Below are positions 1 through 12,735 of a stretch of DNA of 64,000 nt, piece by piece. The notes under the pieces are model-generated. The model worked only from the letters and a program-made list of their open reading frames with translations. It did not search any database and had not been told where the DNA came from. Where the stretch lies: contig CM055745.1 of the NCBI GenBank assembly GCA_029465975.1, forward strand, positions 12,885,812 through 12,949,811, given 5' to 3'. Within the stretch, counting starts at the first letter, position 1. Each line of letters opens with the position of its first letter. The DNA comes from Dallia pectoralis. Lineage: Eukaryota; Chordata; Actinopteri; Esociformes; Umbridae. The position numbers were made by a program, and so were the translations under genes.

Positions 1-2434
1 AGCGGTGTAGTCTAGTCAGACGAACAGTACCGTCAACTAGTTAGCCTGGCTACTAGTCAATTAGCGGTACAGTCTACTCAGACAAACAGTACGTCAGCTA
101 GTTAGCCTGGCTACTAGTCAGATAGCGGTGTAGTCTAGTCAAACAAACAGTACCGTCAGCTAGTTAGCCTGGCTACTAGTCAGTTAGCGGTGTAGTGTAG
201 TCAGACGAACAGTACCGTCAGCTAGTTAGCCTGGCTACTAGTCAATTAGCGGTGTAGTCTAGTCAGACGAACAGTACCGTCAGCTAGTTAGCCTGGCTAC
301 TAGTCAGTTAGCGGGTAGTGTAGTCAGACGAACAGTACCGTCAGCTAGTTAGCCTGGCTACTAGTCAGTTAGCGGTGTAGTGTAGTCAGACGAACAGTAC
401 CGTCAGCTAGTTAGCCTGGCTACTAGTCAGTTAGCGGTGTAGTGTAGTCAGACAAACAGTACCGTCAGCTAGTTAGCCTGGCTACTAGTCAGTTAGCGGT
501 GTAGTGTAGTCAGACGAACAGTACCGTCAGCTAGTTAGCCTGGCTACTAGTCAGTTAGCGGTGTAGTGTAGTCAGACAAACAGTACCGTCAGCTAGTTAG
601 CCTGGCTACTAGTCAGTTAGCGGTGTAGTGTAGTCAGACAAACAGTACGTCAGCTAGTTAGCCTGGCTACTAGTCAGTTAGTGGTGTAGTCTAGTCAGAC
701 AAACAGTACGTCAGCTAGTTAGCCTGGCTACTAGTCAGTTAGCGGTGTAGTGTAGTCAGACAAACAGTACCGTCAGCTAGTTAGCCTGGCTACTAGTCAG
801 TTAGCGGTGTAGTGTAGTCAGACAAACAGTACGTCAGCTAGTTAGCCTGGCTACTAGTCAGTTAGCGGTGTAGTGTAGTCAGACAAACAGTACGTCAGCT
901 AGTTAGCCTGGCTACTAGTCAATTAGCGGTGTAGTCTAGTCAGACAACAGTACCGTCAGCTCGTTAGCCTGGCTACTAGTCAGTTAGCGGTGTAGTCTAG
1001 TCAGACGAACAGTACCGTCAACTAGTTAGCCTGGCTACTAGTCAATTAGCGGTACAGTCTACTCAGACAAACAGTACGTCAGCTAGTTAGCCTGGCTACT
1101 AGTCAATTAGCGGTGTAGTCTAGTCAGACAAACAGTACCGTCAGCTAGTTAGCCTGGCTACTAGTCAGTTAGCGGTGTAGTGTAGTCAGACAAACAGTAC
1201 CGTCAGCTAGTTAGCCTGGCTACTAGTCAGTTAGCGGTGTAGTCTAGTCAGACGAACAGTACCGTCAACTAGTTAGCCTGGCTACTAGTCAATTAGCGGT
1301 ACAGTCTACTCAGACAAACAGTACGTCAGCTAGTTAGCCTGGCTACTAGTCAATTAGCGGTGTAGTCTAGTCAGACAAACAGTACCGTCAGCTAGTTAGC
1401 CTGGCTACTAGTCAGTTAGCGGTGTAGTGTATTCAGACAAACAGTACCGTCAGCTAGTTAGCCTGGCTACTAGTCAGTTAGCGGTATAGTCTGGTCAGAC
1501 GAACAGTACCGTCAGCTAGTTAGCCTGGCTACTAGTCAGTTAGCGGTGTAGTCTAGTCAGACGAACAGTACCGTCAACTAGTTAGCCTGGCTACTAGTCA
1601 GTTAGCGGTGTAGTCTAGTCAGACGAACAGTACCGTCAGCTAGTTAGCCTGGCAACTAGTCAGTTAGCGGTGTAGTCTAGTCAGACGAACAGTACCGTCA
1701 ACTAGTTAGCCTGGCTACTAGTCAGTTAGTGGTGTAGTGTAGTCAGACGAACAGTACCGTCAACTAGTTAGCCTGGCTACTAGTCAATTAGCGGTACAGT
1801 CTACTCAGACAAACAGTACGTCAGCTAGTTAGCCTGGCTACTAGTCAATTAGCGGTGTAGTCTAGTCAGACAAACAGTACCGTCAGCTAGTTAGCCTGGC
1901 TACTAGTCAGTTAGCGGTGTAGTGTAGTCAGACAAACAGTACCGTCAGCTAGTTAGCCTGGCTACTAGTCAGTTAGCGGTGTAGTCTAGTCAGACGAACA
2001 GTACCGTCAACTAGTTAGCCTGGCTACTAGTCAGTTAGCGGTGTAGTCTAGTCAGACGAACAGTACCGTCAGCTAGTTAGCCTGGCAACTAGTCAGTTAG
2101 CGGTGTAGTCTAGTCAGACGAACAGTACCGTCAACTAGTTAGCCTGGCTACTAGTCAGTTAGCGATGTAGTGTAGTCAGACGAACAGTACCGTCAGCTAG
2201 TTAGACTGGCTACTAGTCAGTTAGTGGTGTAGTCTAGTCAGACAAACAGTACCGTCAGCTAGTTAGCCTGGCTACTAGTCAATTAGCGGTACCGTCTACT
2301 CAGACGAACAGTACCGTCAGCTAGTTAGCCTGGCTACTAGTCAGTTAGCAATATAGTCTAGTCAGACAAACAGTACCGTCAGCTAGTTAGTCTGGCTACT
2401 AGTCAGTTAGCGATATAGTCTAGTCAGACGAACA
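1..2434. repeat. 62-bp satellite/minisatellite array (about 39 units)
   Basis: The window opens inside a tandem array with a unit of about 62 bp. Each unit contains tagcctggctactagtca, then a variable stretch (gtgtag or tacagt), then cagacRaacagtacc. Variants are shared among units in blocks: a run with cgtcaact followed by a ggtacagtctactcag unit recurs near 1, 985, 1230 and 1735, which suggests higher-order amplification. The left end is outside the window. It has no coding capacity and lies in the inferred first intron of plekha7. Confidence 0.95.
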
Positions 2435-3060
2435 GCAGAGGTGGAAATAACTAATTACAACTACTCACGTTACTGTAATTAAGTCATTTTTTGTGTACTT
2501 GTACTTTTATGAGTATATATTTATGTCTGTAATTTTAGTTTAGTAACAGTACAAATACAAATTAGTTAAGTAATGTACTTTCGCTACTTTAATCACATTC
2601 GTTACTAAGTACTTAATTAAATTAATATTCAAATCTTTGACCAGCATTTGGGTATCCAATAGAAATAACTGATCGTGGGCGGGCCAATAAAAAACCTTGT
2701 ATTTGGACCGGGAAAAAAGACTGGTTTCTGGAGAGTTATTCGTCCTCGCACGTCCTTCACTGTGAAGGTTTATTTTAGTGTTATCAAAGAACTGTGGCGT
2801 TATGGACATGGAGATCCGAGACACTGAATTCATTGAAAATTCCAAAGAAATACCAGATGAAGTGTGCCCATGGCAAGTTAAACACAGCTCTGCCTGCCTC
2901 TGCTGCATGTGAACGGCTTTTTAGCTGTGCTGGTCTACTTTTCCCATCCAAACGAAGCCGGATAGACTCTTTGAACTTTGAAAATTAGCTTCTTCTGAAA
3001 CTGAACAAAATGTTCAGAAAGTGAAATGTCCTAGAGTTTAAGGCCTTTGCCCAGTTGTTG
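2435..3060 (+). mobile_element. hAT transposon relic with transposase C-terminal (dimerisation) segment
   Basis: The left edge (cagaggtggaaataac) and the following AT-rich stretch with repeated taact/gtact motifs look like a hAT terminus. At about 2865-2990 on the + strand a short frame reads TALPASAACERLFS and then PSKRSRIDSLNFEN. This is the hallmark of the hAT C-terminal dimerisation domain, where the usual pattern is ALPxSAAxERxFS. The N-terminal transposase and the catalytic core are absent and I found no matching right terminal repeat, so this is a decayed internal-deletion copy. Confidence 0.7.
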
Positions 3061-3268
3061 GTTTGCAGGGAAAAGTTTATACTGTTTATACATGTTTAAA
3101 AATCATTCAACATTCTTAAACAGACAAAATTCCTATACTAAGTGTTTAAAATGTATAAAACACAAATTGCCTGTGTTTGATCCATTCATATTTAACACGC
3201 ACACACACACACTTTAATGGACTAACAAACTGCTTTTCTAGGTGACCACAAACATTTTAGTGTACAGA

Positions 3269-3378
3269 CCTTAGCACTTTATACACACTGGCCAATCCTG
3301 GCAAGATTACAGTATGACACAAACCTTAGCACTTAATACACACTGGCAAATCTTGGCAAGATTACATTATGACACAAA
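3269..3378. repeat. Two-copy 55-bp tandem duplication
   Basis: Two adjacent copies begin ccttagcactt at 3269 and 3324 and differ at only a few positions. No coding content. Confidence 0.85.
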
Positions 3379-3560
3379 CTGATATTTGGTACAATACACA
3401 TGTCTAGAATCAAAACATGGTGATAAAACAGTGTCTTTCATTCCTCGTACAATCTTTGTGCGCCCAAGGGTGAAGAGGAATATAAATAACTTCTGTTTGA
3501 GATTTGCACCAGAGTTTGTAGCACAACTCTCGAGGCCACACACACACGAGTGGGAGACGT

Positions 3561-4973
3561 GGTGGAGCAGTCTGAATGTGACCAATAGCATGGAGACGTG
3601 AGCAGAACAGAGAGTTGGAGGTCTCCTACAGGTGGAGCAGTCTGAATGTGTCCAATATCATGGAGAGGTGAGCAGAACAGAGAGCTGGAGGTCTCCTATA
3701 GGTGGAGCAGTCTGAATGTGTCCAATATCATGGAGAGGTGAGCAGAACAGAGAGCTGGAGGTCTCCTACAGGTGGAGCAGTCTGAACGTGACCAATAGCA
3801 TGGAGACGTGAGCAGAACAGATAGTTGGAGGTCTCCTATAGGTGGAGCAGTCTGAATGTGACCAATAGCATGGAGACGTGAGCAGAACAGAGACCTTGAG
3901 GTCTCCTATAGGTGGAGCAGTCTGAATGTGACCAATAGCATGGAGGCGTGAGCAGAACAGATAGTTGGAGGTCTCCTATAGGTGGAGCAGTCTGAACGTG
4001 ACCAATATCATGGAGACGTGAGCAGAACAGATAGCTGGAGGTCTCCTATAGGTGGAGCAGTCTGAATGTGACCAATATCATGGAGGCGTGAGCAGAACAG
4101 AGAGTTGGAGGTCTCCTACAGGTGGAGCAGTCTGAATGTGACCAATATCATGGAGAGGTGAGCAGAACAGAGAGTTGGAGGTCTCCTATAGGTGGAGCAG
4201 TCTGAATGTGACCAATATCATGGAGACGTGAGCAGAACAGATAGCTGGAGGTCTCCTATAGGTGGAGCAGTCTGAATGTGACCAATATCATGGAGGCGTG
4301 AGCAGAACAGATAGTTGGAGGTCTCCTATAGGTGGAGCAGTCTGAACGTGACCAATAGCATGGAGACGTGAGCAGAACAGAGAGCTGGAGGTCTCCTATA
4401 GGTGGAGCAGTCTGAATGTGACCAATAGCATGGAGACGTGAGCAGAACAGAGAGCTGGAGGTCTCCTATAGGTGGAGCAGTCTGAATGTGACCAATATCA
4501 TGGAGAGGTGAGCAGAACAGAGAGCTGGAGGTCTCCTATAGGTGGAGCAGTCTGAATGTGACCAATAGCATGGAGAGGTGAGCAGAACAGAGAGCTGGAG
4601 GTCTCCTATAGGTGGAGCAGTCTGAACGTGACCAATAGCATGGAGACGTGAGCAGAACAGAGAGCTGGAGGTCTCCTATAGGTGGAGCAGTCTGAACGTG
4701 ACCAATAGCATGGAGAGGTGAGCAGAACAGAAAGCTGGAGGTCTCCTATAGGTGGAGCAGTCTGAACGTGACCAATATCATGGAGAGGTGAGCAGAACAG
4801 AGAGCTGGAGGTCTCCTATAGGTGGAGCAGTCTGAATGTGACCAATAGCATGGAGGCGTGAGCAGAACAGAGAGCTGGAGGTCTCCTATAGGTGGAGCAG
4901 TCTGAATGTGACCAATAGCATGGAGGCGTGAGCAGAACAGATAGTTGGAGGTCTCCTATAGGTGGAGCAGTCT
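3561..4973. repeat. 70-bp minisatellite, about 20 copies
   Basis: The unit carries ggtggagcagtctgaaYgtg, ccaataKcatggagRcgtg and agcagaacagaKag, followed by ggaggtctcctata. Units differ by scattered single substitutions with no obvious blocks. The array is cleanly bounded, and the right edge runs into unique sequence after gtggagcagtct at about 4973. Confidence 0.95.
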
Positions 4974-5379
4974 CAACAGAAAATGTGTCCAATAGCAGCG
5001 ATGCTACCCAGAGACCCAGCGGGCAACAATGGCATCATTGTGTTGCATAGCGCCAGATCACAGACACAAGGAATCCAGGGTCGCTATACCGACAGCACTA
5101 CCAGGGTATACGTACACATACTACACTATTGGAGTAAAAAATCTCTACTTGGGTATAAATACATTATTATGAAATATGTGATTAATACCGTTATACGATG
5201 GATAATAAAAACACAGGGACTGTATACTGTTTGGATCAGGGACTGTGTTGACCTTAAAGGACTACAGACCCGAAAAAACCTCAAGAACTTTGGGCAGATA
5301 ATGTTTCCAACAGGCCAGACTGTGAAACGCCTTATTAATGTGTTCCGTAGATTGAATGCTAGGTAAGTTTTGCCTTCAG

Positions 5380-5830
5380 CTGACGTGGCAGGGCACGTTA
5401 TCCTGCTGAAAGAGATCAATGCCACCAGAGAATATTGCTTCCATGAAACGCTGTTCATGGTCGGTTTCCCAGCAGAACTTTGCCTAAAGCATCACACTGC
5501 CTCTGCAGTCTTGCCTTCGTCCCATGGTGCATCATGGTTCCATCATGCATTCTCTAGGTTATCCAGGTGAAGTAAAAACAAGGCAGTTCATCACACCAGG
5601 CCACCTTCCGTTGCTCAAAGGTCCAGTTCTGATGCTCGCGTGATCGTGGCAAGAACCTTTGGCAGTGGACAGGGATCATCATGGGGCCAAACTGCCATGC
5701 ACTGCAGACCAGGAACACCCCACACGAGCTGTCGTTTTGGAGATGCCCAGTTGTCCAGCCATAACAGTTTGGTCCTTGTCAAAGTCTGTCTCTCAGATCC
5801 TTAAGCTTACACATTTACCTAATATATCCC
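5380..5830 (-). pseudogene. Tc1/mariner transposase relic
   Basis: Read on the minus strand, the region encodes FMEAIFSGGIDLFQQDNVPCH, whose end is the DDE-transposase block around the second catalytic aspartate (QQDNAPCH in Tc1-like proteins). Upstream, fragments resembling the WSDESRF region (GRWPGVMNCLVF) and a helix-turn-helix remnant follow each other in different frames with stops. No terminal inverted repeats are visible. It is a dead, frameshifted fragment. The flanking 4974-5379 shows no recognisable gene. Confidence 0.65.
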
Positions 5831-6344
5831 ACAATATTGAGATTATCAATGTGTTCACTTCACCCATTATCACCTGTCATAATATAATGACTAATATATA
5901 TATTATATATGTGTGTGTGTGTATTAGACTTTGTGTTCTTCAACAAAGATGTTTGGGAGAAGTAGACACAGACATTGGAATGAAAAGAAAAAAAGAAAAT
6001 GCTAAGAAAAAGCCTTATTTCAGACTGGCCAGCTGTGTTATATGCGTGTGAACCTCAACACATATACGACCTGCTAAGCTTTTCATATGAGATTCTGAGA
6101 AATCGCCAAGGAAATCAACGAGTGCTGGGATTCCTGAGCGAACGATAAATGCTACATGTCGTCCGTGCCTGAAACGAGTACTGTGGGAGAATTGTCCAAA
6201 CTGGCACCCTGTTGTCCTATATTATTAATTCCCCTAATCAAGAGCACTATGCAGGGAACCCTGTTCAATTGGAATTTCTGATAAAATATCAGGCTAAAAG
6301 GCATCTCTATTCACATGAGGAGCGTGTTTCATTGACTCACTGGT
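5831..6344. other. Non-coding stretch with small TA/GT microsatellite
   Basis: No exon or known element recognised. A short alternating TA then GT run lies at about 5897-5925. Short open frames here have no family features. Confidence 0.6.
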
Positions 6345-6555
6345 AAGAATGAATCATGGATGAATCATGGATGAATCATGGAAGAATCATGGATGAATCA
6401 TGGAAGAATCATGGATGAATCATGATGAATCATGATGAATCATGATGAATCATGGGAGAATCATGGGAGAATCATGGGAGAATCATGGGAGAATCATGGG
6501 AGAATCATGGGAGAATCATGGAAGAATCATGGATGAATCATTGATGAATCATGGT
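6345..6555. repeat. Short-unit array (11-12 bp, gaatcatgg-type)
   Basis: About 18 copies of a unit containing gaatcatgg, with spacers at, ga or agga. Confidence 0.95.
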
Positions 6556-7927
6556 CTTTACTTCGTATAAACTTCAAACACTGTATTCAATAAACAGACA
6601 GCACGGCTTCCTGTAAATATTTCAGTAGTTCCCCACCACATAAGGGACTAATCCATTGGAAAACACTACACTGTGTTCTAGTAAAGGGACCTTGGCTTTA
6701 AGTTCACACCGATGTTGTCCTGTTAGCCAATTAGCATATTCGCACAATCCTCCCATTAGCTTGATTGTCTGATGTGATTGTGGCAGCGCGGCGCTAACAG
6801 ACACACAGGTAATAAATAATTAGCCTGCACTAGTGCTGAATAACTCCATGAGCTCTGCACCAGAGCCAGACAGAATAAGTAGTGAGTCAGACTCCTTCCT
6901 CCCTCTCCTGCATCTACCACCCACGGTCCTGCAGCACCTGCTCTCCTCACCTACCCGTCAGAAGCCCACCTCGGTATAACTCCCATCGCCATTTCTCCTC
7001 CTCCCTCCATCCATCTCCTCCCCAACTCACCTAACCACTCCTCCTGATTACTCAACACTAACGCCTTACGTCACCTTTCTTTAACTCTCCTCATCTTAAC
7101 TGTACACCCTCTTAACGTCCCCTATTCCTTCATCCGGTCCCTTGTATTGGAACCACTCCCTCTTCAGTCCTTTAATACACGAGTCTGCTTTTCTTCCCAC
7201 CTAGGTCATCTTCCTCAACAATAGAGGGGCAGATGGAGCTTCACTCTAGACACGTCTTGGCATTTACTATCAGCACATCCTCAATGTACGCCAACCTCAA
7301 ATCACTGCAATTTGAGTATTGCCCTGCACATCCCATGACTAATGTGAATACTAACTGTAATATAAAGGCCAACATATTGTAACAAAATGGTCTCTGTGAT
7401 TTAGAAGAAGCTACGTGGTGAGGAGAGACAGTGTCAGCAAGACCCTTCTGGTCTAGTTGCTCTCTAGTCACTCCCAATTCTGTCAGTGATTGAGTAAGCT
7501 TAAGAGACAGATGTTTCATTATCGCACATCTATTACAATTGTCATTGCATGTTGCATGTAAAAAAACAAAATAGTTTGAGTTAGATACACAACAACAACA
7601 GATAATTGATCATGTCAATAATAAAATGCATGATAACAAAAAAGTGTAAATGCTGGCAGAAGCTACATCAGCAGAATGTTGTGTAAATCCCAGGTACGAT
7701 AAACGTTCACATTGAAGAAATAAAAGAAATGCTGACCATCCGTACACAGAAACATGACTCTGACGCATAAGCACCTGACAACCAAACACACTGGAGTTGT
7801 TACAACAGCTAAACATTAACTTCTAATTGAAATCCAACTGACACAATAACTAATTACCGCAAGACTAACGGGGCCAAACGTCACCTAACAGAAGTAGATA
7901 CAAAGGCTATACCTTCACTTTAGCACT
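6556..7927. other. Unique intronic sequence of plekha7, includes a candidate conserved element
   Basis: No exon is visible. 6715-6880 is rich in homeodomain-type ATTA cores (ccaattagcat, cccattagc, taataaataattagc) interleaved with TGATTG and TGTCTG motifs of the PBX/MEIS kind. 6890-7220 is strongly pyrimidine-rich. Whether any of it is conserved cannot be told from one sequence. Confidence 0.4.
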
Positions 7928-8930
7928 GTCAGACAGAGACTGCACAAACCCAACAGTCATACAGAGACTGCACAAACCCAACAGTCATACAGAGACTGCA
8001 CAAACCCAACAGTCATACAGAGACTGCACAAACCCAACAGTCATACAGAGACTGCACAAACCCAACAGTCAGACAGAGACTGCACAAACCCAACAGTCAT
8101 ACATAGACTGCACAAACCCAACAGTCATACAGAGACTGCACAAACCCAACAGTCATACAGAGACTGCACAAACCCAACAGTCAGACAGAGACTGCACAAA
8201 CCCAACAGTCAGACAGAGACTGCACAAACCCAACAGTCAGACAGAGACTGCACAAACCCAACAGTCAGACAGAGACTGCACAAACCTAACAGTCATACAG
8301 AGACTAGACAAACCCAACAGTCATACAGAGACTGCACAAACCCAACAGTCATACAGAGACTACACAAACCCAACAGTCATACAGAGACTGCACAAACCCA
8401 ACAGTCAGACAGAGACTGCACAAACCCAACAGTCAGACAGAGACTGCACAAACCCAACAGTCAGACAGAGACTGCACAAACCCAACAGTCAGACAGAGAC
8501 TGCACAAACCCAACAGTCAGACAGAGACTGCACAAACCCAACAGTCAGACAGAGACTGCACAAACCCAACAGTCAGACAGAGACTGCACAAACCCAACAG
8601 TCATACAGAGACTGCACAAACCCAACAGTCAGACAGAGACTGCACAAACCCAACCGTCAGACAGAGACTGCACAAACCCAACCGTCAGACAGAGACTGCA
8701 CAAACCCAACCGTCATACAGAGACTGCACAAACCCAACCGTCAGACAGAGACTGCACAAACCCAACAGTCAGACAGAGACTGCACAAACCCAACAGTCAG
8801 ACAGAGACTGCACAAACCCAACAGTCAGACAGAGACTGCACAAACCCAACAGTCAGACAGAGACTGCACAAACCCAACAGTCAGACAGAGACTGCACAAA
8901 CCCAACTGTCAGACAAGGACTGCACAAACT
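7928..8930. repeat. 28-bp minisatellite, about 36 copies
   Basis: The unit contains cagagactgcacaaaccca followed by acagtcaKa. The two main variants (agtcagacag and agtcatacag) occur in runs, and a ccgtc subtype clusters at 8650-8750, as expected from unequal exchange or slippage. Confidence 0.97.
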
Positions 8931-9144
8931 CGACCTATACAGGAAGTCAGGATAGAAAAAGCCTCTGCGACTGACCGTTGGCGGACAGCACCTGTACAGA
9001 ATCAAAACTACTGAAACAATGTACTGTGGACAAATGAGTAGGAGGTTGAGTTGTTTTGCCGCAATGCCAGACACCATGTTCAGCAAAAAGAAGACACTGC
9101 CTTTAAACAGAGAAACCTATATCAAACGTAAAGCATCTAAGCAG

Positions 9145-9620
9145 TGGTATTAAGGTTTGGGGCTGCTTTGCTGCCCCAGGGCAAGTCCAACATGCGATTT
9201 CTAAGTCAACCATGAATTACATATTGTTCCAGAGGTTTCTTGGAAAGAATGTCAAAGTCAAACAATGTTCCAAAACACACAGGCAAAGCTACAACGGAAA
9301 TGCTCAGAAAGAATAAACGGAGAGTTATATAATGGCTTATTCAAATCCCAGATCTCAATCCTATTCAAATGCTGTGGGGGTATTTGAGGCGGGTCGTGCG
9401 TGCAAGAAAGCCCTCAAATATTACACAGTTGAAGCTGTATTAAAAACAATCATTTCTCCCAGCCAATGTAAGAGACTGATAGACAGTTGCAAGAAACGGC
9501 CATATTAAGTTAAGTCATTTTACCCTAAGGGGGCAACATCAGTAACTGAAATGTTAAATAAATATGATAATAATAACTTTCCAGGGGCTGTACATCATTT
9601 TTCACAACTGTATTTAAACG
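9145..9620 (+). pseudogene. Tc1-like transposase relic, C-terminal half
   Basis: On the + strand, short frames give KVWGCFAAPG (the VWGCFA block of Tc1 transposases) and, about 180 bp later in another frame, PDLNPIQMLW (the PDLNPIE-W block at the third catalytic acid). The two lie in different frames with intervening stops, so the copy is inactive. The tail contains aagggggcaa, typical of the 3' end of such fish elements. No inverted terminal repeat is recognisable. Confidence 0.7.
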
Positions 9621-11056
9621 TACTCTGGTGAACTTAATATGAATCCAGGATCCTTTGACAGTTACTTTTGATTCCAAGCATTGAGCGCCCCATTTAGCAT
9701 CCCTACATTAAACAGTTTGAGCGGTAGCCGCTTTTAAACTCCTATACAGAAAGCAGAGGTGGTTAGACATTTTGACAATGTGTCCTCTCCAAGGGGGCTA
9801 TTAAGAGTTTAGCCGTCCACTGTTCATGACGAAGGAGTTACTGCGCCTGGCGGGACAGCAGCACAAGTTCTCCGAACTCTTATTTGCTCGGAAGGGAAAC
9901 CGGCTAAGGAACGGAAAGCGAGATAGGAGTGGGGGAACGAGGAGAAAAAGACAGAGAGAAAAAGAGTTTGTGTGGTGTGTGTTTGTTTAGTTGACTGTGA
10001 GTCGAGAGTATTTCCAGGGAGAGAAGCCTCAGGAAAGCTATGCTGCAGGGAAGATCTGATTCAGAAAAAAATGAATTCTCTTGGCAAGGACATCCAGCGT
10101 TTTTATAACTCGTTCCCGCTGTCTGTACATTCTTTCAGAACACAACACAAAATACTCAAGGGTACTCGAATCTGTTCGAATCCAGAGGGTCCCGCAGAAC
10201 ACAAAAACAACAACATTGGACCACAGAACTGTTACGTCCAAAACTCTGCGTCAGTAAACGAAGGGCAGTCTTTATGTAGCTCGAAGGCCAGCGTTTCATT
10301 AACAGACCAACGCACAGCTGAGCACATGAATGGGAGGAGGCAGGGAACGATATTAGCCTGGCCACTCACTGAACCCTTCCACTGAATAATCCGTCGCTTA
10401 CTTAATGACTCGGAGATGGGTTCCTTTACAGTCGTTTGGTAGGAGTCACGATAACTGCAGTCGTACGAAAATAATCTGCAATTGGATAAGCCCTAAGCAA
10501 TCACAAAGACAATGACAAATCAGGCAGAACCAGCTGGTTTCTGGGACCAATTCAAAACGGTTAGCAAGCAGCTTGGTAAGCCAGGGAAAAGTGATGTTCT
10601 AGTAGAAACTCAACTGGTTAGTCATGCTCACAAAAAAGCAAAAATCCACTTCTCACCAACATAACAAATAAGCAAGAAATACTGGCAACGGAGAGCATAG
10701 AGGAAAAAAGCTGGTTCATAGCTCTTTTGTGAGGGAATTGAGTTACAAGAAAATTATTATTATGGTTGAAGGTTTTCCACTAAAACAAAGTGCATTGCTG
10801 ACTGTCCTTGACATTTTCAGACAACAAAAATTGGCTCAGCAAGCAAATACAAAATCTGTTGGTCAGGAAGAAAGTGTGAACGCGAATTTCTGTTAACTGG
10901 CTTTTATTTGCATGCCATGCTAAATTTGCCATGCTGTTTATCCCAATTGGTGACTTACTCCTTTAGAGCACAGTTTAGCATTTTTTAGTGGCTACATCAC
11001 AAAAATAGTGTCAAAAGTCAAAAAATGCAGCCTGGACTAAAGTAAGAGTACAGGGG
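9621..11056. other. Unique non-coding sequence (plekha7 intron 1)
   Basis: No exon recognised on either strand. A purine-rich block (gagaaaaagacagagagaaaaag) lies at 9940-9965. The 137-codon frame starting at 9972 lacks family features and overlaps open frames on the opposite strand. Confidence 0.5.
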
Positions 11057-12735
11057 CAAGATGACCCCCACCGTCCGTACGAGTGTGGACGACCCCACCG
11101 TCCGTACGAGTGTGGACGACCCCACCGTCCGTACGAGTGTGGACGACCCCACCGTCCGTACGAGTGTGGACGACCCCACCGTCCGTACGAGTGTGGACGA
11201 CCCCACCCTCCGTACGAGTGTGGACGACCCCACTGTGGGGCGACCCCACCCGTGCCGAGTGTGGACGACCCCCACCCTCCGTACGAGTGTGGACGACCCC
11301 CGTACCCCCCACCGTACGAGTGTGGGCGACCCCACCGTCCGTGGTGTGTGGGACCCCCACCCTCCGTACGAGTGTGGGCGACCCCCACCCTCCGTACGAG
11401 TGTGGACGACCCCCACCCTCCGTACGAGTGTGGACGACCCCCACCCTCCGTACGAGTGTGGACGACCCCCACCCTCCGTACGAGTGTGGGCGACCCCCAC
11501 CCTCCGTACGAGTGTGGGCGACCCCCACCCTCCGTACGAGTGTGGGCGACCCCCACCCTCCGTACGAGTGTGGGCGACCCCCACCCTCCGTACGAGTGTG
11601 GGCGACCCCCACCCTCCGTACGAGTGTGGGCGACCCCCACCCTCCGTACGAGTGTGGGCGACCCCCACCCTCCGTACGAGTGTGGGCGACCCCCACCCTC
11701 CGTACGAGTGTGGGCGACCCCCACCCTCCGTGGACGAGTGTGTGGGACGACCCCACCCTCCGTACCCTCCCCTCCGTGCAGTGTGGACGACCCCCACCCT
11801 CCGTACGAGTGTGGACGAGTGTGGGCCCCACCCCCGACCCCCACCCTCCGTACGAGTGTGGACGACCCCACCCTCCGTACGAGTGTGGACGACCCCCACC
11901 CTCCGTACGAGTGTGGACGACCCCCACCCTCCGTACGAGTGTGGACGACCCCCACCCTCCGTACGAGTGTGGGCGACCCCCACCCTCCGTACGAGTGTGG
12001 ACGACCCCCACCCTCCGTACGAGTGTGGACGACCCCCACCCTCCGTACGAGTGTGGACGACCCCCACCCTCCGTACGAGTGTGGGCGACCCCCACCCTCC
12101 GTACGAGTGTGGGCGACCCCCACCCTCCGTACGAGTGTGGGCGACCCCCACCCTCCGTACGAGTGTGGACGACCCCCCCTCCCCCCCCACCCTCCGTACG
12201 AGTGTGGGTACGAGTGTGGACCCCCCACCCTCCGTACGAGTGTGGGCGACCCCACCCTCCGTACGAGTGTGGGCGACCCCCCCCCCTCCGTACGTGTGGG
12301 CGAGTGTGGACGACCCCACCCTCCGTACGAGTGTGGACGACCCCACCCTCCGTACGAGTGTGGACGACCCCACCCTCCGTACGAGTGTGGACGACCCCCA
12401 CCCTCCGTACGAGTGTGGACGACCCCCCCACCCTCCGTACGAGTGTGGGCGCCCCCCACCCTCCGTACGAGTGTGGACGACCCCCACCCTCCGTACGAGT
12501 GTGGACGACCCCCACCCTCCGTACGAGTGTGGACGACCCCCACCCTCCGTACGAGTGTGGACGACCCCCACCCTCCGTACGAGTGTAGACGACCCCACCC
12601 TCCGTACGAGTGTGGACGACCCCCACCCTCCGTACGAGTGTAGATGAACCCACCCTCCGTACGAGTGTAGACGACCCCCCTCCGTACGAGTGTAGATGAC
12701 CCCCACCCTCCGTACGAGTGTAGATGAACCCAAAA
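11057..12735. repeat. 27/28-bp G-rich minisatellite (about 60 units)
   Basis: The unit contains ccgtacgagtgtggRcgacc followed by cccaccct. Length alternates between 27 and 28 bp, with a shorter C-run at the left end. The minus strand is G-rich with GGGTGGGGG-type runs in every unit. Lesions (truncated units, C-run expansions, fused units) cluster at 11240-11350, 11730-11840 and 12170-12300. All six frames are open over long stretches because the unit has few stop trinucleotides, so the long open frames are not genes. Confidence 0.97.

Noticed and set aside
7928..8930. CRISPR-like regular repeats
   Set aside because: Direct tandem units without spacers, in a vertebrate genome.
9972..10385. 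137-codon + strand frame
   Set aside because: No domain, overlaps minus-strand frames, low-complexity upstream; nothing supports expression.
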